Source: Saprospiraceae bacterium (GTDB lineage Bacteria; Bacteroidota; Bacteroidia; Chitinophagales; Saprospiraceae). From it: 64,000 nucleotides of DNA. Of this stretch, positions 63,586 to 64,000 are shown in pieces (the stretch's first letter is position 1; each line of letters starts with the position of its first letter). The notes beneath the pieces are model-generated. The model was not told where the DNA came from. It saw only the letters and a program-made list of their open reading frames with translations, and did no database searches. Location: NCBI GenBank assembly GCA_028284395.1, contig JANQRV010000188.1:1-64000 (forward strand), in the 5' to 3' direction. The translations under genes and the position numbers were made by a program.

Positions 63586-63927
63586 GTGCTACGGTTTCAT
63601 TTGAAGGCAAAAGTTGGCCGATTTAGGGATGGCAATGCCATTCTGACAGTTGTCAGTACATGAAATTTACACCTGATGAAAATCCAAGGAATTAGTGTTG
63701 AAAGTATTAGTGCAAGAGAAAAGGCAGAATTACTGGAATAGAATGAAAGATATGTTGATGGGAAATATTGGGTCGAATTCTTAGTAGCGGAATTCAGCGC
63801 CTAAGGATAGATTGGATTGAGTGTAGTGAGAATTGTATGAATCAAAAATAAGTTTTTTCCATTTCAGGCCAATTGTTAATTGTAGGTATTTGTGACAGCA
63901 TAATCATCTTTCGTACTTTTCTGGAGC
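63586..63927. other. 342-bp intergenic region with two tandem palindromes
   Basis: No credible ORF. ATGGCA-A-TGCCAT (63629-63641) and CTGACA-GT-TGTCAG (63643-63656) are adjacent near-palindromes about 45-70 bases upstream of the adhesin start. Nothing else stands out; no exact -7 element was found. Confidence 0.4.
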
Positions 63928-64000
63928 TTATTTTTCTGCCAGGATTATCTTTTGTTGACCAACCTGATCACCTGATTTAAGTAATAGAAGATAGGTTGCG
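63928..64000 (-). CDS. C-terminal tail of a T9SS type A cargo, start outside window
   Basis: On the minus strand the last 23 codons of a frame enter from the right edge and stop at TAA 63930-63928. The residues TYLLLLKSGDQVGQQKIILAEK fit the end of a type A sorting domain (G/S-x-Y-x-L-x-L strand, a short turn, then K-I-I/L strand and basic residue). Only the tail is visible, so cargo identity is unknown and the assignment is moderate. Confidence 0.55.
   Translation of the reverse strand, partial: ATYLLLLKSGDQVGQQKIILAEK

Overview
The window looks like chromosomal core DNA of a gliding-type member of the Bacteroidota, most likely a Saprospiria/Lewinella-like or Cytophagia-like lineage (the lineage is inference). 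The signs are type IX secretion (T9SS) sorting tails on several exported proteins, PorP/SprF, PorZ and GldB homologues, a gliding-associated CHU_C-type adhesin, Bacteroidota-restricted families (DUF4271, DUF6503), few Shine-Dalgarno sequences, and repeated matches to the Bacteroidota -7 promoter element TAnnTTTG. I see no insertion sequence, prophage, CRISPR array, rRNA or tRNA gene; gene density is high and base composition even.

Layout. 1-5 kb: a truncated BNR-propeller exoprotein, a lipoprotein, a GT9 glycosyltransferase, a DUF6503 lipoprotein. 4.6-9.1 kb: PaiA-like acetyltransferase with trans-3-hydroxyproline dehydratase, then dnaN behind four DnaA boxes, two paralogous lipoproteins, nadD. 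9.2-15.7 kb: PorZ-like propeller, bshA (convergent, sharing stop-codon bases), a large T9SS-sorted FN3/SprB-repeat protein. 16-20.4 kb: MerR regulator with a degenerate cobalamin domain, CotH-like kinase-fold protein, a 42-aa membrane peptide, PpiD-like chaperone. 20.6-27.7 kb: an RprXY-like two-component system, DUF4271 and HemD-like genes, uvrC, a patatin lipoprotein. 27.8-34.6 kb: a BlaR1/M56-TonB-T9SS fusion with its BlaI repressor, ald, tsaE, gyrB. 34.7-42.4 kb: GCS2-CBS fusion, SPOR-like protein, second two-component system, pyrD behind a terminator-containing leader, a 53-aa membrane peptide. 42.4-53.7 kb: nadC, beta-barrel protein, gldB, 2OG oxygenase, tatA, DUF937, LysM transglycosylase, hisS, pheS, rhomboid protease, SDR. 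53.7-64 kb: a two-gene unknown module, a glycosyltransferase, an SprF-like protein with a 1351-aa repeat adhesin, and the C-terminal tail of another T9SS cargo at the right edge.

Themes. Envelope and T9SS biology dominates: PorZ, SprF-like, GldB and a PorT-like barrel on the machinery side; the FN3/SprB protein, the giant adhesin, the right-edge tail and, oddly, a membrane metalloprotease on the cargo side. The regulatory DNA is the most rewarding part: a DnaA-box cluster over the dnaN promoter, two tandem dyads over the blaI promoter, GTTAA direct repeats at 11-bp period before both two-component operons, and a pyrD leader in which a 15-codon ORF runs into an intrinsic terminator that every pyrD transcript must cross. 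All functional statements come from reading motifs and family resemblance; no database search was possible.
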